Shown here in pieces: positions 6,722 through 16,133 of a stretch of 19,678 bases of DNA (position 1 is its first letter; each line of letters opens with the position of its first letter). The DNA is from an uncultured Curtobacterium sp. (GTDB lineage: Bacteria > Actinomycetota > Actinomycetes > Actinomycetales > Microbacteriaceae). Where the stretch lies: contig CAJYIG010000295.1 of assembly GCA_913774725.1 (NCBI GenBank), positions 1-19,678 of the forward strand, in the 5' to 3' direction. Under the pieces are notes generated by a model. The model was not told where the DNA came from. It was given only the letters and a program-made list of their open reading frames with translations, and ran no database searches. Position numbers and translations under genes: made by a program.

Positions 6722-7618
6722 CCGTGGCGACCTGACCGGGCGTGCCGGTCCCCCGCCGCGGCGGACGGGTTCGGCGCCCCGGTGCAGGGCGGTCAGGTAG
6801 AGCCGGTGGGCCGTGATCACCAGGGCCAGCCAGGCCAGGCCGAGGGCCCACGCCGCGAGCACGTCCGTCGTCCAGTGGTGCCCGAGGAAGATCCGCGAGA
6901 CGCCGATCGACAGCACGAAGAGCGTTCCGACGACGATCGTCCACACGCGGATCACCGTGCGGGACTGCCGAAGGATGAGCAGGTACACGATCGTGCCGAC
7001 GACGACCGTGGCGTTGAGCGTGTGCCCGGACGGGAAGGACGGCGAGTGCTCGTACGGCGGCACCGCGTCGGACAGCGGTGGGCGGGCACGGCCGATCAGG
7101 TCCTTGCCCGCGATCGTCATGAGGAGCGAGCCGCCGCTCGCCGCCACGAGCAGCACCAGCGGGGTCCAGGCCCGGCGCTGCACCGTGAGACCGACGAGGA
7201 ACGCGACGGCGACGATCGGCATCCCGATCGTCCCGGCGATGTCGGTCCACCACGTCACCGCCCGGTCCGCGAACGGCGAGCGCAGGGTGAGCATCCAGTC
7301 GAGCACCGGACGGTCGAGCACGGCGACGTCGTCGGACTCCCGGACCGCGTCGTACACCTCGGACGCCGCCCAGGTCGCGGTCACCGCGATGCCGATGCCG
7401 ACCAGGAGCGTCAGCACGAGGAGCGGGAGCGCCCCGTAGCGTCGGCCGAGCGCGGCCCAGGCCTCGGCGACCGCGTGCCCGACACGCGATCGCCACGAGG
7501 TGAGGTCGACCTCGCCGACGTGGCGGTCCGCGTCGACGGCGGAGCGCTCGTCCCGGTCGACCCGAGCGGCGGCAGCCCCGAGCGGGTCGGTCGGGTTCCC
7601 GTGGTCGGCGCGCTGCAT
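6719..7618 (-). CDS. PAP2-family membrane phosphatase
   Basis: 299 residues, an integral membrane phosphatase of the type 2 phosphatidic acid phosphatase family, acting on lipid phosphates such as phosphatidic acid or undecaprenyl diphosphate on the outer membrane face. All three active-site motifs are present: K172-x6-R179-P180, PSGH at 196-199, and SR-x5-H-x3-D with R242, H248 and D252. A hydrophilic N-terminus of about 60 residues precedes roughly six membrane helices (first about 63-85, last about 254-273), and the C-terminus is basic. The ATG is supported by CAGGGT 6 bases upstream. It lies directly before the Ser/Thr kinase gene with a 10-base gap. A shared role in envelope physiology, for example lipid-carrier recycling with a wall-sensing kinase, is plausible but inferred. 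The true lipid substrate cannot be read from the sequence. Confidence 0.92.
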   Translation of the reverse strand: MQRADHGNPTDPLGAAAARVDRDERSAVDADRHVGEVDLTSWRSRVGHAVAEAWAALGRRYGALPLLVLTLLVGIGIAVTATWAASEVYDAVRESDDVAVLDRPVLDWMLTLRSPFADRAVTWWTDIAGTIGMPIVAVAFLVGLTVQRRAWTPLVLLVAASGGSLLMTIAGKDLIGRARPPLSDAVPPYEHSPSFPSGHTLNATVVVGTIVYLLILRQSRTVIRVWTIVVGTLFVLSIGVSRIFLGHHWTTDVLAAWALGLAWLALVITAHRLYLTALHRGAEPVRRGGGPARPVRSPR

Positions 7619-7624
7619 CGTCCC

Positions 7625-7630
7625 ACCCTG
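7625..7630 (-). promoter_or_regulatory. Putative -10 box CAGGGT of the PAP2 gene
   Basis: It ends 6 bases before the ATG on the minus strand. No clear -35 box or Shine-Dalgarno site is seen, so the mRNA is probably leaderless. Confidence 0.45.
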
Positions 7631-7670
7631 CCCGTCCGACGCTGCGAGCGCACGGCACGGGGAGCCGGTG

Positions 7671-9356
7671 TCAGTCCTTCGCGGAGCCGTAGTCGCGCAC
7701 GGTGGACACGCTCAGCGGGAACACCACCGGGAAGTCCCGGAAGAGCAGCCGCCCGGCGTCGACCGCGGCCGCCCGGACCTGCTCGGCGACGAACGCCGCG
7801 TGCTCGACCGGTGTGTGCACCACGATCTCGTCGTGCACGAAGAACACCAGGTGCGGGCCGGCCGTCAGCGGACCGGGGAACCGCGTCGCGAGCCGGGTGC
7901 GGAGCGACCCCATCCACGCCAGCGCCCACTCGGCCGCCGTGCCCTGCACCACGAAGTTCCGCGTGAACCGCCCCCAGCTGCGCGCTCGTCCCTCGACCGC
8001 CCGCTGCTGCGCCGGGGTGCCGTCCACCGACCACGCGCGGTTCCGGGCGACGAACCAGGCCTCGTCGGGCACCGGCGACGTCCGGCCGAGCAGCGTCGTC
8101 ACCGGCTCGCCGCGCTCCCCGGCGCGGGCGGCGCGGTCGACGAGACCGAGTGCCGCGGGGAACGCCCTGGCGAGCCTCGGGACGAGCCGGCCGGCGTCCC
8201 CCTGCGTGGCGCCGTACATCGCCCCGAGCATCGCACCCTTGGCCTGCTGCCGGGTCTCCACCGCCCCCGAGGCCACCACGCCGTCGTAGAGGTCCCGTCC
8301 GTCGCCCGCGGTCGCCATGGCCCGGTCGCCGGCCATCGCCGCGAGCACCCGCGGCTCGAGCTGCGCCGCGTCCGCCACCACGAAGGCCCACCCGTCGTCG
8401 GCGACGACCGCGCTGCGGACGGTCTTCGGCAGCTGCATCGCGCCACCGCCGTCGGCCGCCCACCGCCCGGTGACGACCCCACCGACGACGTACTTCGGGT
8501 GGAACCGCCCGTCCTGCACCCACTCGTCGAGCCAGGCCCACCCGTTCGCCGTGAGCAGGCGGGAGCGCTTCTTGTACTCCAGCAGCGGCGCGATGACCGG
8601 GTGCTCGAGCTCCTGCAGCTCCCACTTCCGCGTCGACGACACCATGAGTCCCACCGCTCGGAGCGCCCGCAGGACGTCGGCGGGCGAGTCCGGGTTCAGA
8701 CCGGGGTCGCCGAGGTGCGTGCGGATCTCCGCCGCGAGGTCCTCGAGCCGACGCGGCCGCACCCCTGCGGGCACCCGGGGTCCGAGCTCCTGTTCGAGCA
8801 GTCGCTCGTGCACGTCGGCGCGCCAGGGCAGCCCTGCGTGCAGGATCTCGGCCGCGACGAGCGCCCCGGCGGACTCCGCCGTCGTCAGGAGGCGGAGGGC
8901 CCCCGGGGTCGTCGACGTGGCGATCGCGTCGAGCTGCAGCCGGAACTCGGCGACCGGATCGGCCGCGTCGTCGGCCGGCCCGACGGCGAAGAGCGCGTCG
9001 TCGAAGAGCCGGGCCTGCGTGGGACGGGTGGGACGGGCCTCCTGGCCGGGTGCATCCCACGTGTCGACGGGAGCCGCTGCGAGGACGGTCCCCCGTGCGG
9101 CGAGCGCGCCCCGCAGGATGCGGCGGCAGAGTCGGAGGTCGACGCAGCGGCCGACGCGTCCGCCGGCCGCCAGGACGGCCGGGTACCAGCGTGTGGTGTC
9201 GTCCCAGACCCAGCGCACGTCGGGCGCGTCGTGCGCGGCGACGAAGGCCGGGAGGCCCGGCTCGTCCAGGCGCGTCGGCTCGCCGGCCGGCTCCCCCGCG
9301 TCGGTCAGGGGCGTCGCGGTGACGCCGCCGTCGACGCGGTGGAGGACGAGGTGCAC
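7671..9356 (-). CDS. DNA polymerase I-type (family A) polymerase with degenerate exonuclease region
   Basis: 561 residues. The C-terminal two thirds is a family A polymerase: motif A VVADAAQLEPR with D329, motif B R369-xxx-K373 through Y381-G, the NFVVQGTAAEW helix, and motif C with the HDE triad (508-510). The polymerase core should be catalytic. There is no 5' nuclease domain as in PolA. The N-terminal ~150 residues occupy the place of the 3'-5' exonuclease, but I see no DxE motif or other exonuclease acidic residues, so proofreading is doubtful. Databases often name this actinobacterial group bifunctional 3'-5' exonuclease/DNA polymerase. The GTG start at 9356 matches a -10-like GATGAT 6 bases upstream; the open frame continues further upstream, but in arginine-rich, unlikely sequence. 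It is probably a second polymerase for repair or lagging-strand gap filling, with the main PolA elsewhere. Confidence 0.88.
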   Translation of the reverse strand: MHLVLHRVDGGVTATPLTDAGEPAGEPTRLDEPGLPAFVAAHDAPDVRWVWDDTTRWYPAVLAAGGRVGRCVDLRLCRRILRGALAARGTVLAAAPVDTWDAPGQEARPTRPTQARLFDDALFAVGPADDAADPVAEFRLQLDAIATSTTPGALRLLTTAESAGALVAAEILHAGLPWRADVHERLLEQELGPRVPAGVRPRRLEDLAAEIRTHLGDPGLNPDSPADVLRALRAVGLMVSSTRKWELQELEHPVIAPLLEYKKRSRLLTANGWAWLDEWVQDGRFHPKYVVGGVVTGRWAADGGGAMQLPKTVRSAVVADDGWAFVVADAAQLEPRVLAAMAGDRAMATAGDGRDLYDGVVASGAVETRQQAKGAMLGAMYGATQGDAGRLVPRLARAFPAALGLVDRAARAGERGEPVTTLLGRTSPVPDEAWFVARNRAWSVDGTPAQQRAVEGRARSWGRFTRNFVVQGTAAEWALAWMGSLRTRLATRFPGPLTAGPHLVFFVHDEIVVHTPVEHAAFVAEQVRAAAVDAGRLLFRDFPVVFPLSVSTVRDYGSAKD

Positions 9357-9362
9357 CCGACG

Positions 9363-9368
9363 ATCATC
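9363..9368 (-). promoter_or_regulatory. Putative -10 box GATGAT of the polymerase gene
   Basis: It ends 6 bases before the chosen GTG start on the minus strand and helps fix that start, since no Shine-Dalgarno site is present. Confidence 0.45.
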
Positions 9369-9388
9369 CCCCGGACCACCATCCCCAC

Positions 9389-9407
9389 CTGACCCCGGAG
9401 CGGTCAG
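9389..9407 (-). terminator. Hairpin overlapping the stop of the 82-aa gene
   Basis: CTGACC (9389-9394) pairs with GGTCAG (9402-9407) around a 7-base loop, and an outer CCCCACC (9383-9389) could pair with GGTGGGG (9415-9421) as an alternative extension. The stem includes the minus-strand TGA stop (9404-9406). It is a weak terminator candidate. Confidence 0.3.
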
Positions 9408-9652
9408 TCGGCGTGGTGGGGGTCCTGCGCCGCGTCCGTGCGGGGGTCGGTGCCGGCGGCGTCGCCCGGGCGGACGGCTGCCGAGTCGGCGACGTCGATG
9501 CGGACGTCGCCGTCCTCGGCACGCGAGACCTCGACGCGCGGGTCGGCGTCGTGCGCGTCTGACCCGGACATCCGGCGGAGGGTGTCCTGTCGGCGCTCCT
9601 CGAAGGACATGTCGACGCCGTCGTCGAGGTGGTCGTGGTCCGTGTCGCTCAT
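9404..9652 (-). CDS. Small acidic hypothetical protein (82 aa)
   Basis: Not recognised. The product is soluble, strongly acidic and rich in Asp and His (M-S-D-T-D-H-D-H-L-D-D at the start, D-P-H-H-A-D at the end). It has one likely helix, SFEERRQDTLRRM (about residues 16-28), followed by a possible strand, DVRIDVADSA. There is no signal peptide or membrane segment. The start at 9652 is chosen because TACGGT ends 7 bases upstream; an open frame running up to 9772 is basic and unlike the rest. It is divergent from a 73-residue gene with 103 bases between starts. The Asp/His clusters could bind metal, but nothing proves that. Confidence 0.65.
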   Translation of the reverse strand: MSDTDHDHLDDGVDMSFEERRQDTLRRMSGSDAHDADPRVEVSRAEDGDVRIDVADSAAVRPGDAAGTDPRTDAAQDPHHAD

Positions 9653-9659
9653 GCGTCCG

Positions 9660-9665
9660 ACCGTA
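9660..9665 (-). promoter_or_regulatory. Putative -10 box TACGGT of the 82-aa gene
   Basis: It ends 7 bases before the minus-strand ATG at 9652, in the leaderless arrangement. Confidence 0.5.
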
Positions 9666-9719
9666 CGCGGGGTCGACTCCGGCACTCTCGGCAGGCGCAC
9701 CTGAGCGGCGTTCAGCGAT

Positions 9720-9749
9720 TTGGTGCGCGAAGTGGACAGCCGCCATGGT
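9720..9749 (+). promoter_or_regulatory. Putative promoter of the 73-aa gene (TTGGTG-18-CATGGT)
   Basis: A -35-like TTGGTG (9720-9725) and a -10-like CATGGT (9744-9749) are 18 bases apart, and the -10 ends 6 bases before the ATG. It is one of the few promoters here with a recognisable -35. The GGAG between -10 and ATG is only 2 bases from the start, too close for normal Shine-Dalgarno use. Confidence 0.5.
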
Positions 9750-9755
9750 GGAGCG

Positions 9756-9977
9756 ATGGAGACGGAACGCACACGAGCACCACGGTGGCGACCGGTCCCC
9801 GCCGACGACGTCCCGATCCACGCGGTGGTCCGTTACCGCGACCGGGGCCGCCTCGTCGCCGGCACGGCGGTGGACGTCCTCGACACCCCGGGGCGTCCCG
9901 CGCTCATCGTCCGCGCGGACGACGGGCAGCACCACGTCGCGCCGCGCGCGGTCCCGCTGGAGATGCGGGTCGCCTGA
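9756..9977 (+). CDS. Small hypothetical protein (73 aa)
   Basis: Not recognised. After a basic N-terminus ([15 protein letters not shown]) it is a compact, strand-rich protein: [39 protein letters not shown] and VPLEMRVA read as successive beta strands with turns, suggesting a small barrel (SH3- or KOW-like). This is inferred from hydrophobic patterning only. The start is fixed by CATGGT 6 bases upstream; an earlier in-frame ATG at 9720 lies before this promoter. It is divergent from the 82-residue gene and converges on the serine ammonia-lyase with an 18-base gap. A nucleic-acid or protein-binding role would fit the fold guess, but no evidence singles one out. Confidence 0.65.
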   Translation: METERTRAPRWRPVPADDVPIHAVVRYRDRGRLVAGTAVDVLDTPGRPALIVRADDGQHHVAPRAVPLEMRVA

Positions 9978-9995
9978 CCGCCCGGTCGAGCCGGT

Positions 9996-11369
9996 TCAGC
10001 AGAGCGGGACGTTGACCGCCAGGCCGCCCATCGCGGTCTCCTTGTACTTCGTGGACATGTCGGCGCCGGTCTGGCGCATCGTCTCGACGACCTGGTCGAG
10101 CGACACGTGGTGCACGCCGTCGCCGCGCAGTGCCATCCGCGCGGCGTTGATCGCCTTGTTCGCGGCGATCGCGTTCCGCTCGATGCACGGGATCTGCACG
10201 AGACCGCCGATCGGGTCGCACGTCAGCCCGAGGTTGTGCTCCATCGCGATCTCGGCGGCGTTCTCGACCTGCTCGGGGGTCCCACCGAGGACCTCCGCCA
10301 GCCCGGCCGCCGCCATCGACGCCGCGGAACCGACCTCGCCCTGGCAGCCGACCTCGGCACCGGAGATCGACGCCCGCTCCTTGTAGATCGAGCCGACGGC
10401 CCCGGCGGTGAGCAGGAAGCGGACCACCGCGTCGTCGCGGTCCTCCGGTGCGACCTCGGAGACGTACGTCAGCGCGTAGTACAGCACTGCGGGGATGATC
10501 CCGGCGGCACCGTTCGTCGGTGCGGTGACGACCCGGCCGCCCGTGGCGTTCTCCTCGTTGACCGCCATCGCGGTGAGGTTGACCCACTCCATCGCGAAGA
10601 GCGGGTCGTGGTGCGGGTCGTCGCGGGTGAGTTGCTCGTGCCAGTTCGCGGCGCGGCGACGGACCGTCAGTCCCCCGGGCAGCGTGCCGGTGCGCCGGAT
10701 GCTGCGGTCGACGCTCTCGCGCATCACCTCGTGCACGTGGAGGAGTCCGGCACGGACCGCGGACTCACCCCGGGTGGCGGTCTCGTTCGCCATGGCGATG
10801 CCGCTGACGGGCAGGCCGGTCGCGGCGCAGGCGGCGAGGAGCTCGGCGCCGCTCGAGAACGGGTACGGGACGGCGTCGTCGACGGGGATCGCCGCCTCGG
10901 CCACGGTGCCCTCGGAGTCGGTCGTGATGAACCCGCCGCCGATCGAGTAGTAGGTCTCCTCGACGAGCACGGCGCCGTCGGCGGCGGTCGCGGTGAGCCG
11001 CATGGCGTTCGGGTGGCGGGGCAGCATGGTGAGCGGGTGCAGCACGATGTCGGCCTGGCGGAACGGCACGGTCGCGCCGGACGCGAGCCGCAGCACGCCG
11101 CTGCGCTCGAGCCCGTCGAGCGCCGACGTCATCGCATCGGGGTCGACGGTCTCGGGGTCGGAGCCCATGAGGCCGGCGAGCACCGCGCCGAGCGTTCCGT
11201 GCCCCTGCCCCGTCGACGCGAGGGAGCCGTACAGGTGGACGTCGAGCCCGGCGACGGGCAGGTCCGCGAGCTCGGCGGCGAAGGCCGCTCCGGCACGCAT
11301 CGGCCCGACGGTGTGGGAACTCGACGGGCCGATCCCGACGCTGAACAGATCGAAGACGGAGACCGGCAC
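9996..11369 (-). CDS. sdaA: L-serine ammonia-lyase (iron-sulfur L-serine dehydratase)
   Basis: 457 residues, the single-chain type. It deaminates L-serine to pyruvate and ammonia in the cytoplasm using an oxygen-sensitive [4Fe-4S] cluster. The beta part begins [24 protein letters not shown], the family hallmark. The alpha part has [20 protein letters not shown] and the cluster cysteines C342 (GCQGEVGSA), C384 (TCDPIGG) and C395 (IPCIER). The protein ends in cysteine (C457, NVPLC). In the Legionella enzyme the C-terminal cysteine folds into the active site as the fourth cluster ligand until serine displaces it, and this protein seems to share that feature. The GTG start has TAGTGT 6 bases upstream. 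It is divergent from the SDH-L gene with 87 bases between starts. Confidence 0.95.
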   Translation of the reverse strand: MPVSVFDLFSVGIGPSSSHTVGPMRAGAAFAAELADLPVAGLDVHLYGSLASTGQGHGTLGAVLAGLMGSDPETVDPDAMTSALDGLERSGVLRLASGATVPFRQADIVLHPLTMLPRHPNAMRLTATAADGAVLVEETYYSIGGGFITTDSEGTVAEAAIPVDDAVPYPFSSGAELLAACAATGLPVSGIAMANETATRGESAVRAGLLHVHEVMRESVDRSIRRTGTLPGGLTVRRRAANWHEQLTRDDPHHDPLFAMEWVNLTAMAVNEENATGGRVVTAPTNGAAGIIPAVLYYALTYVSEVAPEDRDDAVVRFLLTAGAVGSIYKERASISGAEVGCQGEVGSAASMAAAGLAEVLGGTPEQVENAAEIAMEHNLGLTCDPIGGLVQIPCIERNAIAANKAINAARMALRGDGVHHVSLDQVVETMRQTGADMSTKYKETAMGGLAVNVPLC

Positions 11370-11375
11370 CCCGCC

Positions 11376-11381
11376 ACACTA
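11376..11381 (-). promoter_or_regulatory. Putative -10 box TAGTGT of sdaA
   Basis: It ends 6 bases before the GTG on the minus strand, in the 87-base divergent region shared with the SDH-L gene. Confidence 0.5.
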
Positions 11382-11444
11382 ACCCGTCCGGACGGCGCGG
11401 CCCCACGGAGCGGGAGGTGGACCGCTCCATCGGCACGGGCGTGC

Positions 11445-11450
11445 GAGACT
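11445..11450 (+). promoter_or_regulatory. Putative -10 box GAGACT of the SDH-L gene
   Basis: It ends 6 bases before the ATG at 11457. It is a weaker match than its neighbours, but at the same position. Confidence 0.4.
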
Positions 11451-11456
11451 CGTGCC

Positions 11457-12275
11457 ATGCCCATCCTCAACAAGGACATGCAGGTCTGCATCTCGCTCGC
11501 GGCCCGCCCGAGCAACATCGGCACCCGGTTCCACAACTTCCTGTACGACGAGCTCGGGCTGAACTTCGCGTACAAGGCGTTCACGACGACCGACCTGCCC
11601 GGCGCGGTCACCGGCATCCGGGCACTCGGCATCCGGGGCTGCTCGGTGTCGATGCCGTTCAAGGAGGCGATCATCCCCCTCGTCGACGTCGTCGAGGAGT
11701 CCGCGACCGCCATCCAGTCGATCAACACGGTGGTGAACGACGAGGGCGTGCTCACCGCGTCGAACACCGACTACGAGGCCGTCGCCGCCCTGCTCCGCAG
11801 GCACGAGGTCGACCCGTCCGCCCGCGTGGTCCTCCGCGGCTCCGGCGGCATGGCCAAGGCGGTCACGGCGGCCTTCCGCGGCGCGGGCTTCGAGCAGCTC
11901 ACCGTCGTCGCGCGCAACGCCGAGAGCGGGCCCGCCCTCGCCGAGCAGTACGGCTTCGACTGGGTCGCGACCGAGGAACAGGCACCGGAGGCCGACGTCC
12001 TGGTCAACGTCACCCCGCTCGGCATGCGTGGTACGGACGAGGACGCACTCGCCTTCACGCAGGACCGGATCGACGTCGCGTCCACGGTGTTCGACGTGGT
12101 CGCGTTCCCGTCCGAGACGCCGTTCGTCCGGGCCGGTCGTGCGGCCGGTGCACGCGTGGTCACCGGCGCCGAGGTCATCGCGCTGCAGGCAGCGCGGCAG
12201 TTCGAGCGGTACACGGGCGTCGCCCTGACGGACGACCAGGTCCGACGGGCAAGCGAGTTCAGCCGCGCGGAGTGA
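11457..12275 (+). CDS. Shikimate dehydrogenase-like protein (SDH-L, HI0607 type)
   Basis: 272 residues, of the shikimate/quinate dehydrogenase family: an N-terminal substrate domain, then an NADP(H)-binding Rossmann domain. It resembles the Haemophilus influenzae HI0607 (SDH-L) branch and not canonical AroE. Shared marks, from memory of that sequence, are CISLAARPSNIGTRFHN at the start, LNFAYKAFTT, RGCSVSMPFKE with the catalytic lysine, NTDYEAV with the catalytic aspartate, the VVLRGSGGMAKAV cofactor loop, VNVTPLGM and VFDVVAFPSETPF. SDH-L of H. influenzae has only weak shikimate activity, so the true substrate is open and I give no aroE symbol. The ATG is the family start. It is divergent from sdaA and followed by a strong hairpin. 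No other aromatic-pathway gene is near. Confidence 0.88.
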   Translation: MPILNKDMQVCISLAARPSNIGTRFHNFLYDELGLNFAYKAFTTTDLPGAVTGIRALGIRGCSVSMPFKEAIIPLVDVVEESATAIQSINTVVNDEGVLTASNTDYEAVAALLRRHEVDPSARVVLRGSGGMAKAVTAAFRGAGFEQLTVVARNAESGPALAEQYGFDWVATEEQAPEADVLVNVTPLGMRGTDEDALAFTQDRIDVASTVFDVVAFPSETPFVRAGRAAGARVVTGAEVIALQAARQFERYTGVALTDDQVRRASEFSRAE

Positions 12276-12294
12276 CCGGATGACGGTCTGGCTC

Positions 12295-12332
12295 GGCCCG
12301 CTCAGCGGTGACGCGCCAGCGTCACGCGGGCC
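12295..12332 (+). terminator. Two-step hairpin after the SDH-L gene
   Basis: GGCCCGC (12295-12301) pairs with GCGGGCC (12326-12332), and inside it GTGACGC (12308-12314) pairs with GCGTCAC (12319-12325) around a 4-base loop. A 6-base bulge sits on the 5' side. It starts 20 bases after the stop codon in a convergent gap. No T-run. Confidence 0.6.
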
Positions 12333-12352
12333 GCGCCGACCGAGCCTGCGAG

Positions 12353-12383
12353 GGAGGCCATGGCGGTGCCGCCACGAGCCTCC
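12353..12383 (-). terminator. Hairpin after the SRPBCC gene
   Basis: An outer stem, GGAGGC (12353-12358) with GCCTCC (12378-12383), and an inner stem, TGGCGG (12361-12366) with CCGCCA (12369-12374), begin 12 bases beyond the minus-strand stop. With the hairpin at 12295-12332, each convergent gene has its own structure. Confidence 0.5.
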
Positions 12384-12394
12384 GGACCGTCGCG

Positions 12395-12838
12395 TCACCC
12401 GTTGTGCGACCGGCCCTCCGCGACCCAGCGGAGCCGCCGGATGCTCTCGTTGTTGCGTATCCAGATGCCGGGCTGCGCGATGACCCCCGGGACGAGCGAA
12501 CCCGGTCCTCGCACGGGGTTCTCGCGCAGGGTGACCCGGCTCCCGCGCGGGTGCGGTTCCACCTCGACCTCGACGCGGGCCTCGCCGACCGGCCAGCCCT
12601 TCGCCTGGATCACCAGGCGGCGGGGTTCGTCGACCTCGAGCACGGTCGTCGTGTCGTTGATCAGGAACGGCCAGATGCCGAACGAGTGGTGCAGCTCCGC
12701 GCCGACCGCGGGCCACGTCGGGTCCTGGCCGCGCATGCGCGAGGCGCCGACGACCCAGGTCGGGTAGAGCCAGCCGTCGCGGAGCACGTCGAAGACGGCC
12801 TCCGGGCTGCAGTGCACGATGCGGACGTTCTTCGCCAT
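12395..12838 (-). CDS. SRPBCC (START/polyketide cyclase-like) protein
   Basis: 147 residues with the SRPBCC helix-grip pattern: a first strand and short helices, VRIVHCSPEAVFDVLRDGWLYPTWV, then alternating strands (AELHHSFGIWP, TTTVLEVDEPRRLVIQAKG, EARVEVEVEPHPRGSRVTLREN) and a C-terminal helix region, IWIRNNESIRRLRWVAE. Such proteins bind hydrophobic ligands in a deep pocket and may cyclise, hydrolyse or carry them. It is the second gene of a two-gene unit: the flavoprotein stop codon ends 3 bases before this ATG, and a good GGAGG Shine-Dalgarno site lies 8 bases upstream inside that gene. Its ligand may be a substrate or product of the flavoprotein, but this is inferred from linkage only. 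Confidence 0.82.
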   Translation of the reverse strand: MAKNVRIVHCSPEAVFDVLRDGWLYPTWVVGASRMRGQDPTWPAVGAELHHSFGIWPFLINDTTTVLEVDEPRRLVIQAKGWPVGEARVEVEVEPHPRGSRVTLRENPVRGPGSLVPGVIAQPGIWIRNNESIRRLRWVAEGRSHNG

Positions 12839-12841
12839 GGT

Positions 12842-15411
<2,570 letters not shown>

Positions 15412-15441
15412 CCGTCGACGACCGACAGCGGCTGACGACCG

Positions 15442-15969
15442 TCAGGTGACGAGTCCGTAGACCGCCACGTCGACCCGTCGGGGTCCGAGCGGCAGGGCAC
15501 TGCGGAGCGTCCCCTCGTGCACGAACCCGAGGCGTTCGGCCAGCGCCCGACTCCGGACGTTGTCCGCCCCCGTCCTGACCTCGACCCGGGCGCTCCCCCG
15601 CTCGCGGGCGACGTCGACCAGCGCGGCGGCGGCGCGTCGGACGATCCCGCGCCCCTCGTACCGCTCGTCGATCCAGTAGCCGAGCGACGCCTGGCCCAGG
15701 TAGGTGTCGAGCGCGAGCGACGCTGCCCCGACGATGCGCCCGTCCACACGGATGACGCACGGCACGGCCCGGTCCATCGCGTACTGCCCGAGGAGCTGCT
15801 CGGTGTGCAGCACGAGCGAGTCCCGCGAGACCGACGCCCACGCCCACGGCTCCGCGGCCCGGAGCCGCCCGAGGTTGGCCTGGATGAGGTCGTGGACGGC
15901 GTCGACCGTGCTCAGGTCGCGCAGCGTCAGCGTGCACCCGTCACCGAGGTCCCGTCCCGAAGCCGCCAC
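15442..15969 (-). CDS. GNAT family N-acetyltransferase (RimJ/RimL-like)
   Basis: 175 residues. It transfers acetyl from acetyl-CoA to an amine, either a protein N-terminus or a small molecule. The RimJ/RimL order is visible: TLTLRDLSTVDA near the start, CVIRVDGRIVGAASL, LGYWIDERYEGRGIVRRAAAALVDVA with the R/Q-xx-G-x-G acetyl-CoA loop at residues 103-108, VEVRTGADNVRSRALAERLGFVHEG, and a short end, RVDVAVYGLVT. The GTG at 15969 is chosen over upstream starts because TAGTCT ends 7 bases before it and the upstream frame is arginine-rich nonsense that overlaps the operon terminator. It lies downstream of the osmoprotectant operon in the same direction, beyond its hairpin, so it is probably expressed separately. 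The substrate is unknown. Confidence 0.88.
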   Translation of the reverse strand: MAASGRDLGDGCTLTLRDLSTVDAVHDLIQANLGRLRAAEPWAWASVSRDSLVLHTEQLLGQYAMDRAVPCVIRVDGRIVGAASLALDTYLGQASLGYWIDERYEGRGIVRRAAAALVDVARERGSARVEVRTGADNVRSRALAERLGFVHEGTLRSALPLGPRRVDVAVYGLVT

Positions 15970-15976
15970 GTGTCCG

Positions 15977-15982
15977 AGACTA
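15977..15982 (-). promoter_or_regulatory. Putative -10 box TAGTCT of the GNAT gene
   Basis: It ends 7 bases before the GTG start on the minus strand and fixes that start. Confidence 0.5.
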
Positions 15983-16041
15983 TGCACGGCGGCCCGGGAC
16001 GTCCGGAGTCTGCACGATGCGAGCCGCGACGAGCGGGCGCG

Positions 16042-16070
16042 GACCCGACGCGACCCGACGCGACCCGACG
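16042..16070. repeat. 10-bp tandem repeat GACCCGACGC, three units
   Basis: Three successive units, the third one base short, lie between the osmoprotectant-operon hairpin and the GNAT promoter. They are non-coding. A copy-number-variable spacer or a local binding site is possible. Confidence 0.8.
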
Positions 16071-16073
16071 GAC

Positions 16074-16113
16074 GACGGGAGGCGCGGCACCCACCGGCAC
16101 CGTGCCTCCCGTC
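16074..16113 (-). terminator. Hairpin terminating the osmoprotectant ABC operon
   Basis: A 14-bp stem (16074-16087 with 16100-16113, one G-T pair) has a 12-base loop, 20 bases beyond the stop of the binding-protein gene. Stem core and loop length match the hairpin after the carboxylic acid reductase (2616-2659), suggesting a standard repeated terminator. No T-run. Confidence 0.7.
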
Positions 16114-16133
16114 CATCCGGTCAGGCGACCCTG

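Noticed and set aside
4363-6735. 790-codon plus-strand open frame antisense to the kinase
   Set aside because: GC-rich antisense shadow: no recognisable domain and arginine/glycine-rich, while the minus strand encodes a full kinase.
7500-9392. 630-codon plus-strand open frame antisense to the polymerase
   Set aside because: Antisense shadow; the minus strand has all family A polymerase motifs.
9653-9772. Upstream extension of the 82-aa protein
   Set aside because: Basic, non-matching sequence that would include the opposing promoter; TACGGT supports the start at 9652.
10107-11456. Upstream open-frame extension of the SDH-L gene
   Set aside because: It is antisense to sdaA; the family N-terminus and -10 box place the start at 11457.
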